A stretch of DNA of 50,110 nucleotides from Burkholderiaceae bacterium (GCA_018882795.1 VERJ01000009.1:1-50110); one strand, 5' to 3'; shown: positions 1-11,573, numbered from the stretch's first letter. Notes: generated from the sequence alone by a model not told the origin. A program made the numbers and translations.

Positions 1-422
1 TGGTGACCAGTGTGATTGCTTATGAAGGCGATGCCACCTGGCGGCAGTATGTGGGGGGCTATGAGGACTGGGTGCGGCAGCGGCAGCGCAGCGCACCGCG
101 TGAAGAGGCTACTGGGAAAAAACCCTTGGGAGATTCCACTACGGCCAAGAAGATGGAGACCTCAGCGCCACCTGCTGCGAAACCCAGTGCAGCAAAAGCC
201 CTCAAACTTAATTCCAAGGAAAAGCAGGAACTGGCGGGTATTCCAGATCGGATTACCGAATTGGAGAAAGAGCAGTCCGAGATCAGCGCGCTACTGGCGG
301 ACCCCGAAACCTACAAGACCGATGGATCGCGGGTGGCTCAGTTACAGGCCCGGTTCCAGGAGATTGAATCGCTCAATGAGACGCTGCTGCTGCGCTGGGA
401 AGAGCTGTTGGCGCGGGAATAA
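1..422 (+). CDS. uup: ABC-F ATPase Uup, C-terminal end (partial)
   Basis: The gene enters from the left edge already in frame (first whole codon at position 3) and stops with TAA at 420-422, so about 140 residues are visible. The first residues (TSVIAYEGD, then WRQYVGGYEDW) match the segment after the second nucleotide-binding domain of Uup-type ABC-F proteins. A low-complexity Ala/Lys/Pro linker follows. The last 70 or so residues are charged and Glu/Leu-rich (ITELEKEQSEI, then ARFQEIESLNETL), as in the C-terminal coiled coil that binds DNA or nucleic acid in Uup. ABC-F proteins are soluble ATPases acting on ribosomes or branched DNA; Uup is linked to precise excision of transposons. Neither ATPase domain is visible, so assignment rests on the tail only. 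It converges on apaG, with 14 bases between the stop codons. Confidence 0.82.
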   Translation, partial: VTSVIAYEGDATWRQYVGGYEDWVRQRQRSAPREEATGKKPLGDSTTAKKMETSAPPAAKPSAAKALKLNSKEKQELAGIPDRITELEKEQSEISALLADPETYKTDGSRVAQLQARFQEIESLNETLLLRWEELLARE

Positions 423-436
423 GCAAATCGCAAGAA

Positions 437-832
437 CTAATGCAACGTGCTGGCAGTTGCGATCTCCGGCCCCTCGGCCCGAAGTGAAAACACTGGAATC
501 TGTGCCTCAAACACCGTGGCATCTTCCGCAATGCAGATATACGTGCCGTGCATGCTGCCCACGGGGCTGGCGATTTGCGTGCCGCTGTTATACGTAAAAC
601 TCTCCCCCGGCTGCAGCAAGGGCTGCTGACCGACCACACCCAAACCTTTCACTTCTTGATGATTACCCTTAGCATCTTCAATCACCCAGTGTCGGCCAAT
701 TAACTGCGCAGCAATATCGCCCACATTTTTAATCGTGACGAAGTAAGCGAATGTGTACGGGCCGGAAGCAAGGTCAGACTGCTCAGGCAGGAACTGCGGG
801 ATTACAGAAACATCGAATTTGGGACTAGGCAT
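437..832 (-). CDS. apaG: ApaG family protein (Co2+/Mg2+ efflux-associated)
   Basis: A 131-residue protein from the ATG at 832-830, matching the usual ApaG length of about 125. An upstream in-frame ATG at 907 would add 25 residues unlike the family and is not preferred. Visible family features are the beta-rich core with FAYFVTIKN, the GRHWVIED segment, the glycine-rich VKGLGVVGQQP loop, and PGESFTYNSGT followed by GSMHGTY. ApaG is a small fibronectin-III-like beta-sandwich protein; mutants in enterobacteria show altered cobalt resistance and Ap4A levels, but its biochemical role is unsettled. It lies 105 bases downstream of priA on the same strand, in an AT-rich spacer in which I see no clear promoter. 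The start has no obvious Shine-Dalgarno sequence. Confidence 0.9.
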   Translation of the reverse strand: MPSPKFDVSVIPQFLPEQSDLASGPYTFAYFVTIKNVGDIAAQLIGRHWVIEDAKGNHQEVKGLGVVGQQPLLQPGESFTYNSGTQIASPVGSMHGTYICIAEDATVFEAQIPVFSLRAEGPEIATASTLH

Positions 833-937
833 TTCGGTAGCTAAAAAAATAAAATCTGACAATAAACCATTGGCTTTCTGTTTAATGTTCAGTTTCGACT
901 TAAACAAGAAAACCCATTGCCAGACTCGGTGAATTTT

Positions 938-3106
938 TCAAACCTCCACCGGGTCCACATCCACATGGCAGTCCAGTTCCCGATGCTGGGCCATCCAGCC
1001 CTCAGCAGTCGCCAACAGGTTGTGCAGCGCTGGCCGTGAGCCGGATTCCAGAATGATCTGGCCTCGCCACTTGCCCGCCTGCATTTCCGGGTAGCGGGCC
1101 ACAGGCCCATATACCGTCACTGGCCAGGAATGTTCTGCGGCCAATTGCTGCAGTTCATCGCGCAGGGTGCGCAGCAATTGTCGGGTCTTGGTTTCATCCC
1201 GATACGCGGCGCGCACAGCCGCCATGTGTGAAAACGGTGGCAGGCCTGCGACTTGGCGATCCTCCAGCTCTGCCTTGGCAAAGCCTGCAACATCCTGGCC
1301 CAAGAGATAGCGGTACAAGCGATGTTGCGGGTAGCGGGTCTGGATCAGCACGCGTGCTGCGCTACCTGCCTGTCCGTGGCGACCAGCACGGCCGGCCACT
1401 TGCACCAAGGTTGCAAAGAGCCGCTCGGGGGCACGGAAGTCGGCGTTAATGAGTTGCGTGTCCGCATCGGCCACCACCACCAAGCGCATACGCGCAAAGT
1501 CGTGGCCTTTGGCCAGCATCTGGGTGCCCACCACGATATCGACTTCATGACGCTCGATCTTCTCGATCTCTGCCGCCAGGGCTTTGCCCTGCTTCACGGT
1601 ATCGCGATCGATGCGCAGAATTCTCGCCTGCGGAAATTCTGCGGTAAGGGTGTCTTCCAGTCGCTGCACACCGCGACCGATGGGTGATAAGTCTGAATCA
1701 CCGCATTCGGGGCACTGGCGGGGGACAGAGGCGAAGATGCCGCAGTGATGACATTGAAGACGCCAAGTGGATTGCCGCGGGGCTTCGCCCCTCGCAATGA
1801 CGGACGTGGTATTCGACTTTGCAGTGGCAAGAGATGCAGCATCGACTCGGTGCAGCACAGCGGCGACGCCGCAATCCGGGCATCGCGATGACCAGCCGCA
1901 ACTTCCACAAGAAAGCACGGGTGCGTAGCCGCGCCGGTTCAGAAACACCAGCACCTGGCCGCCATCGGCCAGCACCTGGGCAATCGCGGATCGGCTTTGC
2001 TGCGACAGCCCTTCCTTGGCGGGATCGTTCAGAGTGTCGATCAGCTCAATCGGTGCGGCGGGTTCACCGGTGGCCCGGTGCGGCAGGGAGAGCAAGTGAT
2101 ATTTTTTTCGCTCAATCTGGGCCCAGGTTTCAATCGAAGGGGTGGCGCTGCCCAGCACCAGGGTGGCGCCGATATTTTGTGCACGCCACACGGCCAGGTC
2201 GCGCGCGGAATAGCGCATGCCTTCCTGCTGCTTATACGAATGGTCGTGCTCTTCATCCACAATGATCAGCGCCAGATGCGGCATGGGGGTCATGATGGAG
2301 AGCCGTGTACCGATCACCAGCCGTGCCCGGCCCGTCGCTGCGGAGAGCCAGAGCCGTGCCCGCTCGCGCTCGGTGACTTCGCTGTGCAACACGGCGATCT
2401 CGACTCCCGGCAGGGCCTGAGCAAACCGCGCCACCAGCTGTGGGGTGAGCCCAATTTCCGGCACCATGACCAGCACCTGTTGTTGTGCACCCGATTCAAT
2501 GCAGCGGCGGGCGACTTCGGTATAGACGCGGGTCTTGCCGGAACCGGTTACGCCGTGCAGTACAAAGACGCCGGGCTTTTGGATGGCTTCGAAGGCGGCG
2601 AGTTGGTCGAGGTTGAGTGCGGGTTCACTGGCGCTGGATTGCTGCGGGGTTTCGTCTTTGGCAGCCACCACCTCCCCCATCAGCCGATCAAAATTGCTGC
2701 GGCCCCCTTCTTTCTTTGCTGCATAGTTTTTTATATCGCGCAGCCACTTGGGCAGCAGGCCCACCGCGATCGTGCCGAAGGGCCTGCGGTAATAACGTGC
2801 AGCAAATGCCATGAGTGCAATCCAGGCGGGATCGGCGGCTGGCAGCCCAGGAATGGGGCCGCAAATGGGCCTGATCTTCTCGGGGGCGAGCTCTTGTTCA
2901 GGGCCGGGCCGCAGGCCTTGATCCGAAGCCATTTGGTCCCACTGAATCGCCATTCCAAGCACTTCCCGACGACCCAATGGGGCCAAAATCCACGTCCCGT
3001 GTGGAATTTTTTCTCCCGCCCAGGCGTAGTCAAGGGTTGCGGCCAGTGGTGCGTCTACAGCCACTGAAATCAAGGGTTTCGAGCCTGTGGACAAGTCTGT
3101 GGGCAA
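938..3106 (-). CDS. priA: Primosomal protein N' (replication restart helicase PriA)
   Basis: A 722-residue superfamily-2 3'-to-5' helicase that recognises stalled or D-loop forks and loads the replisome away from oriC. Visible are Walker A GVTGSGKT (185-192), the DEEH box (284-287), the GSATPS motif near 319-324, the zinc-ribbon cysteines at 400, 403, 409, 412, 452, 455, 465 and 468, and the GTQMLAKGHDF and QVAGRAGR helicase motifs. An in-frame TAA lies eight codons upstream of the TTG at 3106-3104 with no ATG or GTG between, so TTG is the likely start; a GTG at residue 15 is an alternative. Residues 423-447 are extra compared with the E. coli protein: 39 residues separate cysteines 412 and 452, where E. 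coli has 14. The extra codons contain a palindromic repeat-like sequence. All eight zinc ligands and all helicase motifs remain, so the protein is probably active. Confidence 0.96.
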   Translation of the reverse strand: MPTDLSTGSKPLISVAVDAPLAATLDYAWAGEKIPHGTWILAPLGRREVLGMAIQWDQMASDQGLRPGPEQELAPEKIRPICGPIPGLPAADPAWIALMAFAARYYRRPFGTIAVGLLPKWLRDIKNYAAKKEGGRSNFDRLMGEVVAAKDETPQQSSASEPALNLDQLAAFEAIQKPGVFVLHGVTGSGKTRVYTEVARRCIESGAQQQVLVMVPEIGLTPQLVARFAQALPGVEIAVLHSEVTERERARLWLSAATGRARLVIGTRLSIMTPMPHLALIIVDEEHDHSYKQQEGMRYSARDLAVWRAQNIGATLVLGSATPSIETWAQIERKKYHLLSLPHRATGEPAAPIELIDTLNDPAKEGLSQQSRSAIAQVLADGGQVLVFLNRRGYAPVLSCGSCGWSSRCPDCGVAAVLHRVDAASLATAKSNTTSVIARGEAPRQSTWRLQCHHCGIFASVPRQCPECGDSDLSPIGRGVQRLEDTLTAEFPQARILRIDRDTVKQGKALAAEIEKIERHEVDIVVGTQMLAKGHDFARMRLVVVADADTQLINADFRAPERLFATLVQVAGRAGRHGQAGSAARVLIQTRYPQHRLYRYLLGQDVAGFAKAELEDRQVAGLPPFSHMAAVRAAYRDETKTRQLLRTLRDELQQLAAEHSWPVTVYGPVARYPEMQAGKWRGQIILESGSRPALHNLLATAEGWMAQHRELDCHVDVDPVEV
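1766..1840 (-). repeat. In-frame palindromic repeat-like insertion inside priA
   Basis: These 75 bases encode priA residues 423-447, which have no counterpart between the second and third cysteine pairs of the E. coli PriA zinc region. The core at 1771-1798 is an imperfect palindrome: its ends read ATTG and CAAT and its middle is a GGGGC/GCCCC stem around a TTC loop, with one bulge and one mismatch. On the minus strand the core begins ATTGCGAGGGGCGAAGCCCC. From memory this resembles small dispersed elements of the form ATTGCGAG...GCAAT found scattered in many bacterial genomes. I found no second copy in this window by eye. The length is a multiple of three with no stop in the used frame, so the reading frame survives. 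Confidence 0.6.
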
Positions 3107-3248
3107 GTGAGGTTGAAAACGCTCTGATTATCAGTCAGGAAAAAAACAGGACGTGAGTCATCACTGATCTGAAATTCAAATCTATCGAATAATCAATGAC
3201 TTAGGGAATTATTCTGATTTCGTGCAGCAGAAAATTCCTGCAAGGCAT

Positions 3249-3284
3249 GAAAAGTCCGTTCTGTGTATAAGCGATCACAGAACG
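3249..3284 (-). terminator. Hairpin terminator after hemE
   Basis: A perfect 9-bp inverted repeat (CGTTCTGTG at 3257-3265, CACAGAACG at 3276-3284) with a 10-base loop begins 7 bases past the hemE stop codon. Read on the minus strand the stem is followed by GGACTTTTC, a short U-run. It would end transcription of the atp-hemE unit before priA. The U-run is only four bases, so termination may be partial. The rest of the hemE-priA spacer (3107-3248) is AT-rich; I see no convincing promoter in it. Confidence 0.6.
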
Positions 3285-3291
3285 CACCGAA

Positions 3292-4392
3292 TCAGCGCAG
3301 TTTTTTAGAGTAGTTAGCGACCGCTTCCACCAGACAGGCCACATTATCCGGAGGGGTGAATTGGGAGATGCCGTGGCCCAGATTGAACACGTGGCCCACG
3401 CCCTGGGTGACCCGACCAAAGCTCTCCAGGGTGCGGGCAACTTCGGCCTGAATATGCTGCGGGGTGCCCAGCAGGCAGGCCGGATCGATATTGCCCTGAA
3501 GCGCGCACTCACTGCCGATCAGCTCTCTTGCCTTGCCTAAATTGGTAGTCCAGTCCAGGCCAACGGCATCGGCCCCGGTGGCGGCAATCGATTCGAGCCA
3601 CTGGCCGCCGCCCTTCACAAAGGCAATGATCGGCGTGGGCTGACCACCGGTGTGGCCCTGATTTTTGCGAATCGCAATGCTGGCCGCACGGACCCGCTCA
3701 ATGATCGATTGGATGTGTTGCTGAGAAAAACGCTCGAAATGCCCTTCGGGCAGAAATCCCCCCCAGGAATCAAACACCATCACAGCATCCGCTCCAGCTT
3801 CGATCTGCATGATTAAGTAATCACTCACTGCAACCGAAAGTTTTTCCAGCAATTGCTGCAGGGCTTCCGGGCGGCTGTACATCCATTTGCGGACATTCAG
3901 AAAATCATCGCCACTGCCACCGCCATTGATCATGTAGCAGGCCAGAGTCCAGGGGCTACCGGAAAAACCGATCAGCGGCACACGCCGATTCAGCGCCTTC
4001 TTGATGGTCGAAACAGCATCTGCAACATAGCGAAGTTCAACAGTCGGATCGAGCCGGCCAAGTGCAACAATGTCGGCATCTGTTTCGATGCGCTTGGTGA
4101 ATTTCGGACCCTCGCCTTGCTCGAAAAACAGGCCCAGGCCCATGGCATCGGGGATGGTCAGGATGTCGGAAAACAGAATTGCAGCATCCAGTCCGAAGCG
4201 ATCAATCGGCTGCAATGTAACTTCGCAGGCCAGCTCCGGGTTCTTGCACAGGGACATAAAGTCGCCCGCCTTTTTACGGGTGGCGTTGTACTCCGGCAAG
4301 TAGCGGCCAGCCTGGCGCATCAGCCAAACAGGCGTGCGTTCGGTAGGCTGACGCTTTAAGGCGCGAAGAAAAAGGTCGTTTTGAAAGGTCAC
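3292..4392 (-). CDS. hemE: Uroporphyrinogen decarboxylase HemE
   Basis: A 366-residue cytosolic enzyme that removes the four acetate carboxyls of uroporphyrinogen III to give coproporphyrinogen III in haem synthesis. The N-terminus carries the family signature [15 protein letters not shown] (residues 21-35), with the substrate-binding arginines. [12 protein letters not shown] supplies the catalytic aspartate region, and [19 protein letters not shown] and GLDWTTN are further family blocks. Length is slightly over the usual 355 or so. The start is GTG at 4392-4390 and overlaps the atpC stop by four bases (GTGA), which indicates translational coupling to the ATP synthase operon. A hairpin follows the stop codon. 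Confidence 0.96.
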   Translation of the reverse strand: MTFQNDLFLRALKRQPTERTPVWLMRQAGRYLPEYNATRKKAGDFMSLCKNPELACEVTLQPIDRFGLDAAILFSDILTIPDAMGLGLFFEQGEGPKFTKRIETDADIVALGRLDPTVELRYVADAVSTIKKALNRRVPLIGFSGSPWTLACYMINGGGSGDDFLNVRKWMYSRPEALQQLLEKLSVAVSDYLIMQIEAGADAVMVFDSWGGFLPEGHFERFSQQHIQSIIERVRAASIAIRKNQGHTGGQPTPIIAFVKGGGQWLESIAATGADAVGLDWTTNLGKARELIGSECALQGNIDPACLLGTPQHIQAEVARTLESFGRVTQGVGHVFNLGHGISQFTPPDNVACLVEAVANYSKKLR

Positions 4393-4811
4393 TTCTTCTT
4401 GCGCAGACGCTGGATCGCTTGGATCTCGGCGATGGCTTCCATGAGTTCAGCCTGGGCCTTGGCATAGTCCATCTCCGCAGCCTTGCTGGCTAACGCCTCC
4501 TCTGCCTTGCGCTTGGCCTCAAGGGCCTTGGCTTCATCCAGGTCCTTGCCGCGAATGGCGGTATCGGCCAACACGGTCACGCCCTTGGGCTGGACCTCCA
4601 GAATACCGCCCGCAACAAATACCAATTCCTCGTTCTCTGGGCCACCATTTTGAATCCGCACGGTGCCTGGCTTGATGCGGGTGATCAGCGAAATGTGGCC
4701 CGGCAGAATGCCCAACTCCCCTGACTCTCCAGGGAGTGCAACAAATGTTGCAGGACCAGAAAAGATACTTTCCTTGGCACTGACAACATCGACATGAAAC
4801 TGGTTTGACAT
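4389..4811 (-). CDS. atpC: F1Fo ATP synthase subunit epsilon
   Basis: A 140-residue epsilon subunit of the F1 central stalk, which couples rotation to catalysis and can inhibit ATP hydrolysis. The N-terminal beta-sandwich domain (about 1-88) opens with [15 protein letters not shown] and contains GELGILPGH, a family hallmark. The C-terminal part (about 90-140) is Ala/Glu/Lys-rich and forms the helical hairpin, ending in AIQRLRKKK. It is the last atp gene, 42 bases after atpD, and its stop overlaps the hemE GTG start. Confidence 0.97.
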   Translation of the reverse strand: MSNQFHVDVVSAKESIFSGPATFVALPGESGELGILPGHISLITRIKPGTVRIQNGGPENEELVFVAGGILEVQPKGVTVLADTAIRGKDLDEAKALEAKRKAEEALASKAAEMDYAKAQAELMEAIAEIQAIQRLRKKK

Positions 4812-4853
4812 GGCTCTTCCTGAACGCGTTGATCGAGTGGACTGAACTGCCGC

Positions 4854-6287
<1,434 letters not shown>

Positions 6288-6333
6288 TCAACGCATTTGC
6301 TCAACAACATTTCTCTAGTGCCACTTCGCCCAA

Positions 6334-7203
6334 CTAGACGGCTGCGGCACCACCCACAATCTCTGACAACTCTTTGGTAATGCCCGCCTGCCGCGCCTTG
6401 TTATAGGTGAGCTGCAGGTCATCAATCACTTTCTTGGCGTTATCCGAGGCAGCCTTCATGGCCACCATACGTGCGCTTTGTTCACAAGACATGTTCTCGG
6501 CCACTGCCTGATAGATCACGGATTCAACATAGCGCAGCAGCAGATCATCCAACACCGTGGCGGCATCGGGCTCATAGACATAGTCCCAATCATGACCAGG
6601 GTCGGTACGCTCAAGCCGATCGTCGGTAAGCGGCAGGAGCTGCAGCATCAGGGGCTCCTGCTTCATGGTGTTGATGAACTTGTTGTAGCAGAGGTAGACC
6701 GCATCGACCTCGCCTTTGGTGAAGGCATCGAGCTGGACCTTGAGGGGGCCGATTAGCTGCTCCAGGTGTGGTGTATCGCCCAGATGGGTTACGTGGGACA
6801 CAATCTTGGCACCAGCGCGGGAGAAAAATCCCAGGCCCTTGTTACCAATCGCCACCATCTGGGACTCAATCTTTTGATCAGACCATTCGCGCATTTTCAT
6901 CAGCACCATGCGCAAGAGGTTGGTATTCAGGCCGCCGCACAGACCCTTATCTGTGGTCACCACCACTAGGCCCACACGCTTTAATGCGCCGTGGGGTGTG
7001 AGAAACGGGTGGCGATACTCGGGGTTGGCATGACTCAGGTTTGAGCAGATGGCGCGAATTTTCTCGCCATAAGGACGGCCCGCGCGCATCCGGTCCTGCG
7101 CCTTGCGCATTTTTGATGCGGCCACCATTTCCATAGCCTTGGTGATCTTGCGCGTGTTTTGCACGCTCTTGATCTTGGTACGAATTTCCTTTGAGCCGGG
7201 CAT
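6334..7203 (-). CDS. atpG: F1Fo ATP synthase subunit gamma
   Basis: The 289-residue rotor shaft of F1. The N-terminal helix signature is [20 protein letters not shown] followed by MVAASKM. The C-terminal helix contains [14 protein letters not shown] and [20 protein letters not shown], the conserved end of gamma that sits inside the alpha3beta3 ring. The middle Rossmann-like part carries [14 protein letters not shown]. Length is normal (E. coli 287). It is preceded by atpA (53-base spacer) and followed by atpD. Confidence 0.97.
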   Translation of the reverse strand: MPGSKEIRTKIKSVQNTRKITKAMEMVAASKMRKAQDRMRAGRPYGEKIRAICSNLSHANPEYRHPFLTPHGALKRVGLVVVTTDKGLCGGLNTNLLRMVLMKMREWSDQKIESQMVAIGNKGLGFFSRAGAKIVSHVTHLGDTPHLEQLIGPLKVQLDAFTKGEVDAVYLCYNKFINTMKQEPLMLQLLPLTDDRLERTDPGHDWDYVYEPDAATVLDDLLLRYVESVIYQAVAENMSCEQSARMVAMKAASDNAKKVIDDLQLTYNKARQAGITKELSEIVGGAAAV

Positions 7204-7256
7204 GTCGCTTTCCTGGGTCTGTCGTTTCTGCCGTTGGTAATTGTCAGGCGCCTGAC

Positions 7257-8804
7257 TTAATAAGAACCCGTTTTCTTAAACTGCTCAATTGCACTGCGCA
7301 GTTCGGCCTCATCTTCCTTCGACATGTCGTTGGCCTTTTCAAGACGCTCGACCAGGGCGGCATGCTTAGAGCGGATGTAATCACGTAGGGATTTCTCGAA
7401 GCTCGCCATCTGCTTCATATCCACACCCTCCATAAAGCCGTTGTTTACCGCAAACAGGGTAAGGGCCATCTCCCAGACCGCCATGGGGTGATATTGGGGC
7501 TGCTTCATGACTTCGGTCACGATGCGGCCATGCTCCAACTGCTTGCGGGTAGCTTCATCCAAATCAGAGGCGAACTGGGCAAACGCCGCCAGTTCACGAT
7601 ACTGGGCAAGGGCCAGACGCACACCCGCACCAGTGTCTTTACGTTTCATGATCTTGGTCTGCGCGGCACCACCGACTCGGGAAACCGAGATACCGGCGTT
7701 GATGGCAGGACGAATACCAGCGTTAAACAGATCGGTCTCCAAGAAGATCTGGCCATCGGTAATCGAAATCACGTTGGTCGGCACAAACGCTGACACGTCG
7801 CCGGCCTGAGTTTCAATAATCGGCAGCGCGGTGAGCGAGCCGGTTTTGCCCTTCACAGCACCATTGGTAAATTTTTCAACCCACTCTTCACTGACACGGG
7901 CGGCACGCTCGAGCAGGCGCGAGTGAAGGTAAAACACGTCGCCGGGGAAAGCCTCACGGCCAGGAGGACGGCGCAGCAGCAGTGAGACCTGACGATAAGC
8001 AACAGCTTGTTTCGAGAGGTCGTCGTAAATGATCAGGGCGTCCTCGCCACGATCACGGAAGTACTCGCCCATCGTGCAGCCGGAGTAAGCGGACAGGTAT
8101 TGCATGGCGGCCGATTCCGATGCCGATGCCGCAACCACAATGGTGTAGGCCATGGCGCCGGTTTCTTCGAGTTTGCGCACCACGTTGGCAATGGTGGAAG
8201 CCTTCTGACCGATTGCCACATAGACGCAGAACACGTTCTGGCCCTTTTGATTAATGATGGCATCCACCGCAACCGCTGTTTTGCCAGTCTGACGGTCGCC
8301 GATGATGAGCTCACGCTGGCCACGGCCAATCGGCACCATGGAGTCAATCGCCTTAAGTCCAGTCTGCACCGGCTGCGACACTGACTTACGCCAGATCACG
8401 CCCGGGGCCACTTTTTCAATGATGTCGGTCTCTTTGGCATTGATGGGGCCTTTACCATCAATCGGCTGACCAAGGGCATTTACCACACGGCCAATCAGTT
8501 CCTTGCCAACGGGCACATCGAGAATGCGGCCCGTGGTCTTCACCACGTCGCCTTCTGAGACGCCTTCATAGTCGCCCAGAATCACCGCACCCACGGAGTC
8601 ACGCTCAAGGTTCAGTGCCAGTCCCACCACATTATTGGGGAATTCAAGCATCTCGCCCTGCATCACATTGGAGAGGCCATGGACTCGGCAGATGCCGTCG
8701 GTCACGGTCACCACTGTTCCCTGATTACGGGAATCGGTAGAGAGATTGAGTCCCTGGATTTTTGTTTTCAGTAGTTCGCTGATTTCAGACGGATTGAGCT
8801 GCAT
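7257..8804 (-). CDS. atpA: F1Fo ATP synthase subunit alpha
   Basis: The 515-residue non-catalytic nucleotide-binding subunit of F1. It begins [13 protein letters not shown], has Walker A GDRQTGKT at 169-176, the [20 protein letters not shown] block, [29 protein letters not shown], and the C-terminal [12 protein letters not shown] stretch containing the arginine finger. All core residues are present and length is standard. It lies 11 bases downstream of atpH and 53 upstream of atpG. Confidence 0.98.
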   Translation of the reverse strand: MQLNPSEISELLKTKIQGLNLSTDSRNQGTVVTVTDGICRVHGLSNVMQGEMLEFPNNVVGLALNLERDSVGAVILGDYEGVSEGDVVKTTGRILDVPVGKELIGRVVNALGQPIDGKGPINAKETDIIEKVAPGVIWRKSVSQPVQTGLKAIDSMVPIGRGQRELIIGDRQTGKTAVAVDAIINQKGQNVFCVYVAIGQKASTIANVVRKLEETGAMAYTIVVAASASESAAMQYLSAYSGCTMGEYFRDRGEDALIIYDDLSKQAVAYRQVSLLLRRPPGREAFPGDVFYLHSRLLERAARVSEEWVEKFTNGAVKGKTGSLTALPIIETQAGDVSAFVPTNVISITDGQIFLETDLFNAGIRPAINAGISVSRVGGAAQTKIMKRKDTGAGVRLALAQYRELAAFAQFASDLDEATRKQLEHGRIVTEVMKQPQYHPMAVWEMALTLFAVNNGFMEGVDMKQMASFEKSLRDYIRSKHAALVERLEKANDMSKEDEAELRSAIEQFKKTGSY

Positions 8805-8815
8805 TCAATTGACTC

Positions 8816-9349
8816 CTAGTTCGTCAGGGCGGACTGCATGCGGGCGAGTTTTCCGCGCACCGATGCATCCAAAACTTCATCGCCGATGGCAATCGAAACG
8901 CCACCGATCAAGGCAGGATCGACAACAACCGATACCTTTACTTTTTTACCGTGCTTTTTCTCGAGCAACGCGGAGATCTCGCCAACCTGGGCTTCTGTCA
9001 TGGGATAAGCTGAGGTTACTTCTGCTGAAAGGACTTTTTCTGCTTCATCGCGCAGAGCGTTAAACATGGTGCTGACGTCATGCAGGGCGCCAAGCCGCTC
9101 GTTTTCGGCCAACACCAGCAGCATCTTGCGCTGGCTATCAGAAAGCACAGGCGCAGCAGACGCAATCAAATCGGCAAGCTTTGCAGCCGATAAGGCGGGA
9201 TTGCCGAGCAGCGCCTTCATCTCAGGTGCCGACACGATGGTGGCCAATGCGTCAAGCGCATCCGACCACTGGGCAAAAGCGTTTTCGTCCTTGGCCAGGC
9301 CAAAGGCGGCCTCTGCGTAGGGCCTGGCAATGGTGCGAAGCTCGGCCAT
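8816..9349 (-). CDS. atpH: F1Fo ATP synthase subunit delta
   Basis: The 177-residue delta (OSCP-like) subunit that ties the top of F1 to the b-subunit stalk. It begins with the family pattern TIARPYAEAAFGLA. The C-terminal domain includes the conserved VDPALIGGVSIAIGDEVLDASVRGKL stretch, interrupted here only for brevity of reading: VDPALIGG near residues 143-150 and DASVRGKLARM near 160-170. It is three bases after atpF and eleven before atpA, consistent with one tightly coupled message. Confidence 0.96.
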   Translation of the reverse strand: MAELRTIARPYAEAAFGLAKDENAFAQWSDALDALATIVSAPEMKALLGNPALSAAKLADLIASAAPVLSDSQRKMLLVLAENERLGALHDVSTMFNALRDEAEKVLSAEVTSAYPMTEAQVGEISALLEKKHGKKVKVSVVVDPALIGGVSIAIGDEVLDASVRGKLARMQSALTN

Positions 9350-9352
9350 AAA

Positions 9353-9823
9353 TCAGAGCTCTTTCTTCAGATTGGCCAGAAGATCAGCGTGGACCTGGGC
9401 ATTGACCTCGCGGGACAGAATTTGCTGAGCGCCTTTAACAGCCAGAGCAGCAACTTCTTCACGCAGGGTGTCGCGGGCACGTTGCATGGCAGCGCCTGCC
9501 TCGGCTTCTGCAGCCTCTCGGGCCTGAGCGATCAGGCGGGCGGCCTCGGCGCGGGCATCATCAATCAGAGAGGATGCCTGCTTCTCGGCAGAGCCACGAA
9601 CATCGGAGGCGACGTCTTTGGCCTTGGCAAGCTCATCTTGTACCCGGCGCTCAACTGCTACCAGGTCGGCCTTGGCCTTGTCCGCTGCAGCGAGGCCATC
9701 AGCGACTTTTTTGGCCCGATCATCGAGCGCCTTCATCACCGGTGGCCACACAAACTTCATGGTGAACCAGGCCAGGATGAAGAACACCACCAACTGGGCA
9801 ATAAGTGTTGCATTCAGATTCAC
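9353..9823 (-). CDS. atpF: F1Fo ATP synthase subunit b
   Basis: A 156-residue stator subunit. One N-terminal transmembrane helix (about residues 5-25, [17 protein letters not shown]) is followed by [20 protein letters not shown] and a long Ala/Glu/Lys/Arg-rich coiled coil running to the end, which forms the peripheral stalk dimer and binds delta. Length equals the E. coli protein. The start codon is GTG at 9823-9821; the first residues ([10 protein letters not shown]) fit other betaproteobacterial b subunits. The 88-base spacer from atpE is the longest between core genes of the operon. Confidence 0.96.
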   Translation of the reverse strand: MNLNATLIAQLVVFFILAWFTMKFVWPPVMKALDDRAKKVADGLAAADKAKADLVAVERRVQDELAKAKDVASDVRGSAEKQASSLIDDARAEAARLIAQAREAAEAEAGAAMQRARDTLREEVAALAVKGAQQILSREVNAQVHADLLANLKKEL

Positions 9824-9911
9824 GTTGGAACCCTCTTCATGTGTTGGTCAAACGACCGGCGATACTGAAGTGCCGCCGGAACAAAACAATTCGTTCGATC
9901 AGTCAGCCGGA

Positions 9912-10163
<252 letters not shown>

Positions 10164-10220
10164 TCAGTGGGAATAAATAAAAACAACACCTTCAAAAAAA
10201 CCAGGCTCTGATTATTTCTT

Positions 10221-11051
10221 TCAGTGCCCCTCATGAGCCTGGCCGATATACACCAGGGTCAGCATCATAAAGATGAAGCCCTGTAGTAACACGATCAGGA
10301 TGTGAAAGATCGCCCAAACGGAACCCGCCAGCACATGTCCAATAAAGCCGAACGCGGTGGCGGTGCCGCCCAACAAGGCGATCAACAAAAACACAAGTTC
10401 ACCGGCATACATATTTCCAAAAAGCCGCATGCCCAGCGAAACAGTCTTGGCAACAAACTCAATAATATTCAGCCCAAGATTCGGAAGCCATAACGCGGGA
10501 TGGCTGCCGAACGGTGCACAAAAGAGCTCATGCACAAAGCCGCCAAGGCCCTTAATCTTGACGTTGTAGTAAAGCATCAGGACCAGTACGCCGAGCGCCA
10601 TGCCCATGGTGCCGTTGAGATCCGCGGTGGGCACGATGCGGTGATAATGAATCACGCTATCCAAGCCGAGCAGTGCAAAGATCGTATGCGGCAGATCCAC
10701 CGGCAGAAAGTCCAGCGCATTCATCATGACCACCCAAAGAAATACTGTGAGGGCCAGTGGCGCGATGAACTGACGATTACCGTGAACGATTGATTTGGAT
10801 TGCTCTTCGACCATCTCGACCACGATCTCGACCGCCGCCTGCAGTCGGCCCGGCACGCCCGAGGTGGCCTTGCGCGCCACAGCCGCCAACACCAGAATCA
10901 CCAACAGGCCCATTGAAACGGACCAGAACAGGGTGTCCAGATTCATGACCGAAAAATCGATGATCTGTGCCTGGGGCTTGCCGGTCGTGGTGAGATGCCC
11001 CAGATGGTGAATGATGTATTCCGAAGAGGTCGGGGCGGTTGTGGATGCCAT
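10221..11051 (-). CDS. atpB: F1Fo ATP synthase subunit a
   Basis: A 276-residue multi-spanning membrane stator subunit that provides the proton half-channels. The essential arginine is Arg209 in [14 protein letters not shown], and the preceding [16 protein letters not shown] helix is typical. The N-terminal part contains HHLGHLTT and [20 protein letters not shown], and the [11 protein letters not shown] motif is in the middle. Five or six hydrophobic helices are visible. Spacers are 82 bases to atpI and 66 to atpE. Confidence 0.97.
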   Translation of the reverse strand: MASTTAPTSSEYIIHHLGHLTTTGKPQAQIIDFSVMNLDTLFWSVSMGLLVILVLAAVARKATSGVPGRLQAAVEIVVEMVEEQSKSIVHGNRQFIAPLALTVFLWVVMMNALDFLPVDLPHTIFALLGLDSVIHYHRIVPTADLNGTMGMALGVLVLMLYYNVKIKGLGGFVHELFCAPFGSHPALWLPNLGLNIIEFVAKTVSLGMRLFGNMYAGELVFLLIALLGGTATAFGFIGHVLAGSVWAIFHILIVLLQGFIFMMLTLVYIGQAHEGH

Positions 11052-11133
11052 GTGTTTTTGCTCTTGTTCTTGCAGACGCTGCTGTGTTGCGAAGAATTCC
11101 CTGTGTGAAGCGTATTCTAAATTTTTTAATCCA

Positions 11134-11511
11134 TCACTTCTCTAAAAGCCGGGGCCGTCCCGCCTGGTACTGATCCCAAAGGCGCTGACACCAAGGTGTC
11201 AGCAATAGGGCTTTCAGCGCAAGGATCACGCCAACAATCAGCGCACCCCAGGACATGCCCTCGATCCATCGGTAAGACAGCCACAACAACAGCACCGACA
11301 GACCGATCTTCAAAAACTCGCCTACCAATAACACCACGGGCGCAAATCGCGGGGGGCTCGTCTTCAACCTGAGCGCCAGCAATGCATTGGGAACCACGAT
11401 GGAACCTCCCCCAGCGACCAGCGACAGGGCATGCAGCGGTCCCCATACCAGCCATACAACCATCCCTGCCAGTAGCGTGATCACGGCCTGAAGGCCTACT
11501 GCGATCAACAC
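11134..11511 (-). CDS. atpI: ATP synthase protein I
   Basis: A 125-residue hydrophobic protein with about four transmembrane helices (roughly 3-23, 28-50, 61-80, 86-105), in the position of atpI at the head of the atp operon. AtpI proteins help assemble the c-ring or supply Mg2+; they are poorly conserved and not essential. The [16 protein letters not shown] segment resembles the family. The start is GTG at 11511-11509; an in-frame TAG eight codons upstream limits extension. Identity rests on hydropathy, size and context more than on motifs. Confidence 0.85.
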   Translation of the reverse strand: MLIAVGLQAVITLLAGMVVWLVWGPLHALSLVAGGGSIVVPNALLALRLKTSPPRFAPVVLLVGEFLKIGLSVLLLWLSYRWIEGMSWGALIVGVILALKALLLTPWCQRLWDQYQAGRPRLLEK

Positions 11512-11573
11512 GTTCTTGTCTTTCTGCGTGGACTACCGGACTCCCGGTGTCCGCCCCCGGCAAAGGGACCCAA

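Noticed and set aside
1997-3067. Long open frame on the plus strand opposite priA (356 codons)
   Set aside because: It is antisense to the well-supported priA gene, has no recognisable family motif, and reflects GC-rich third-position bias.
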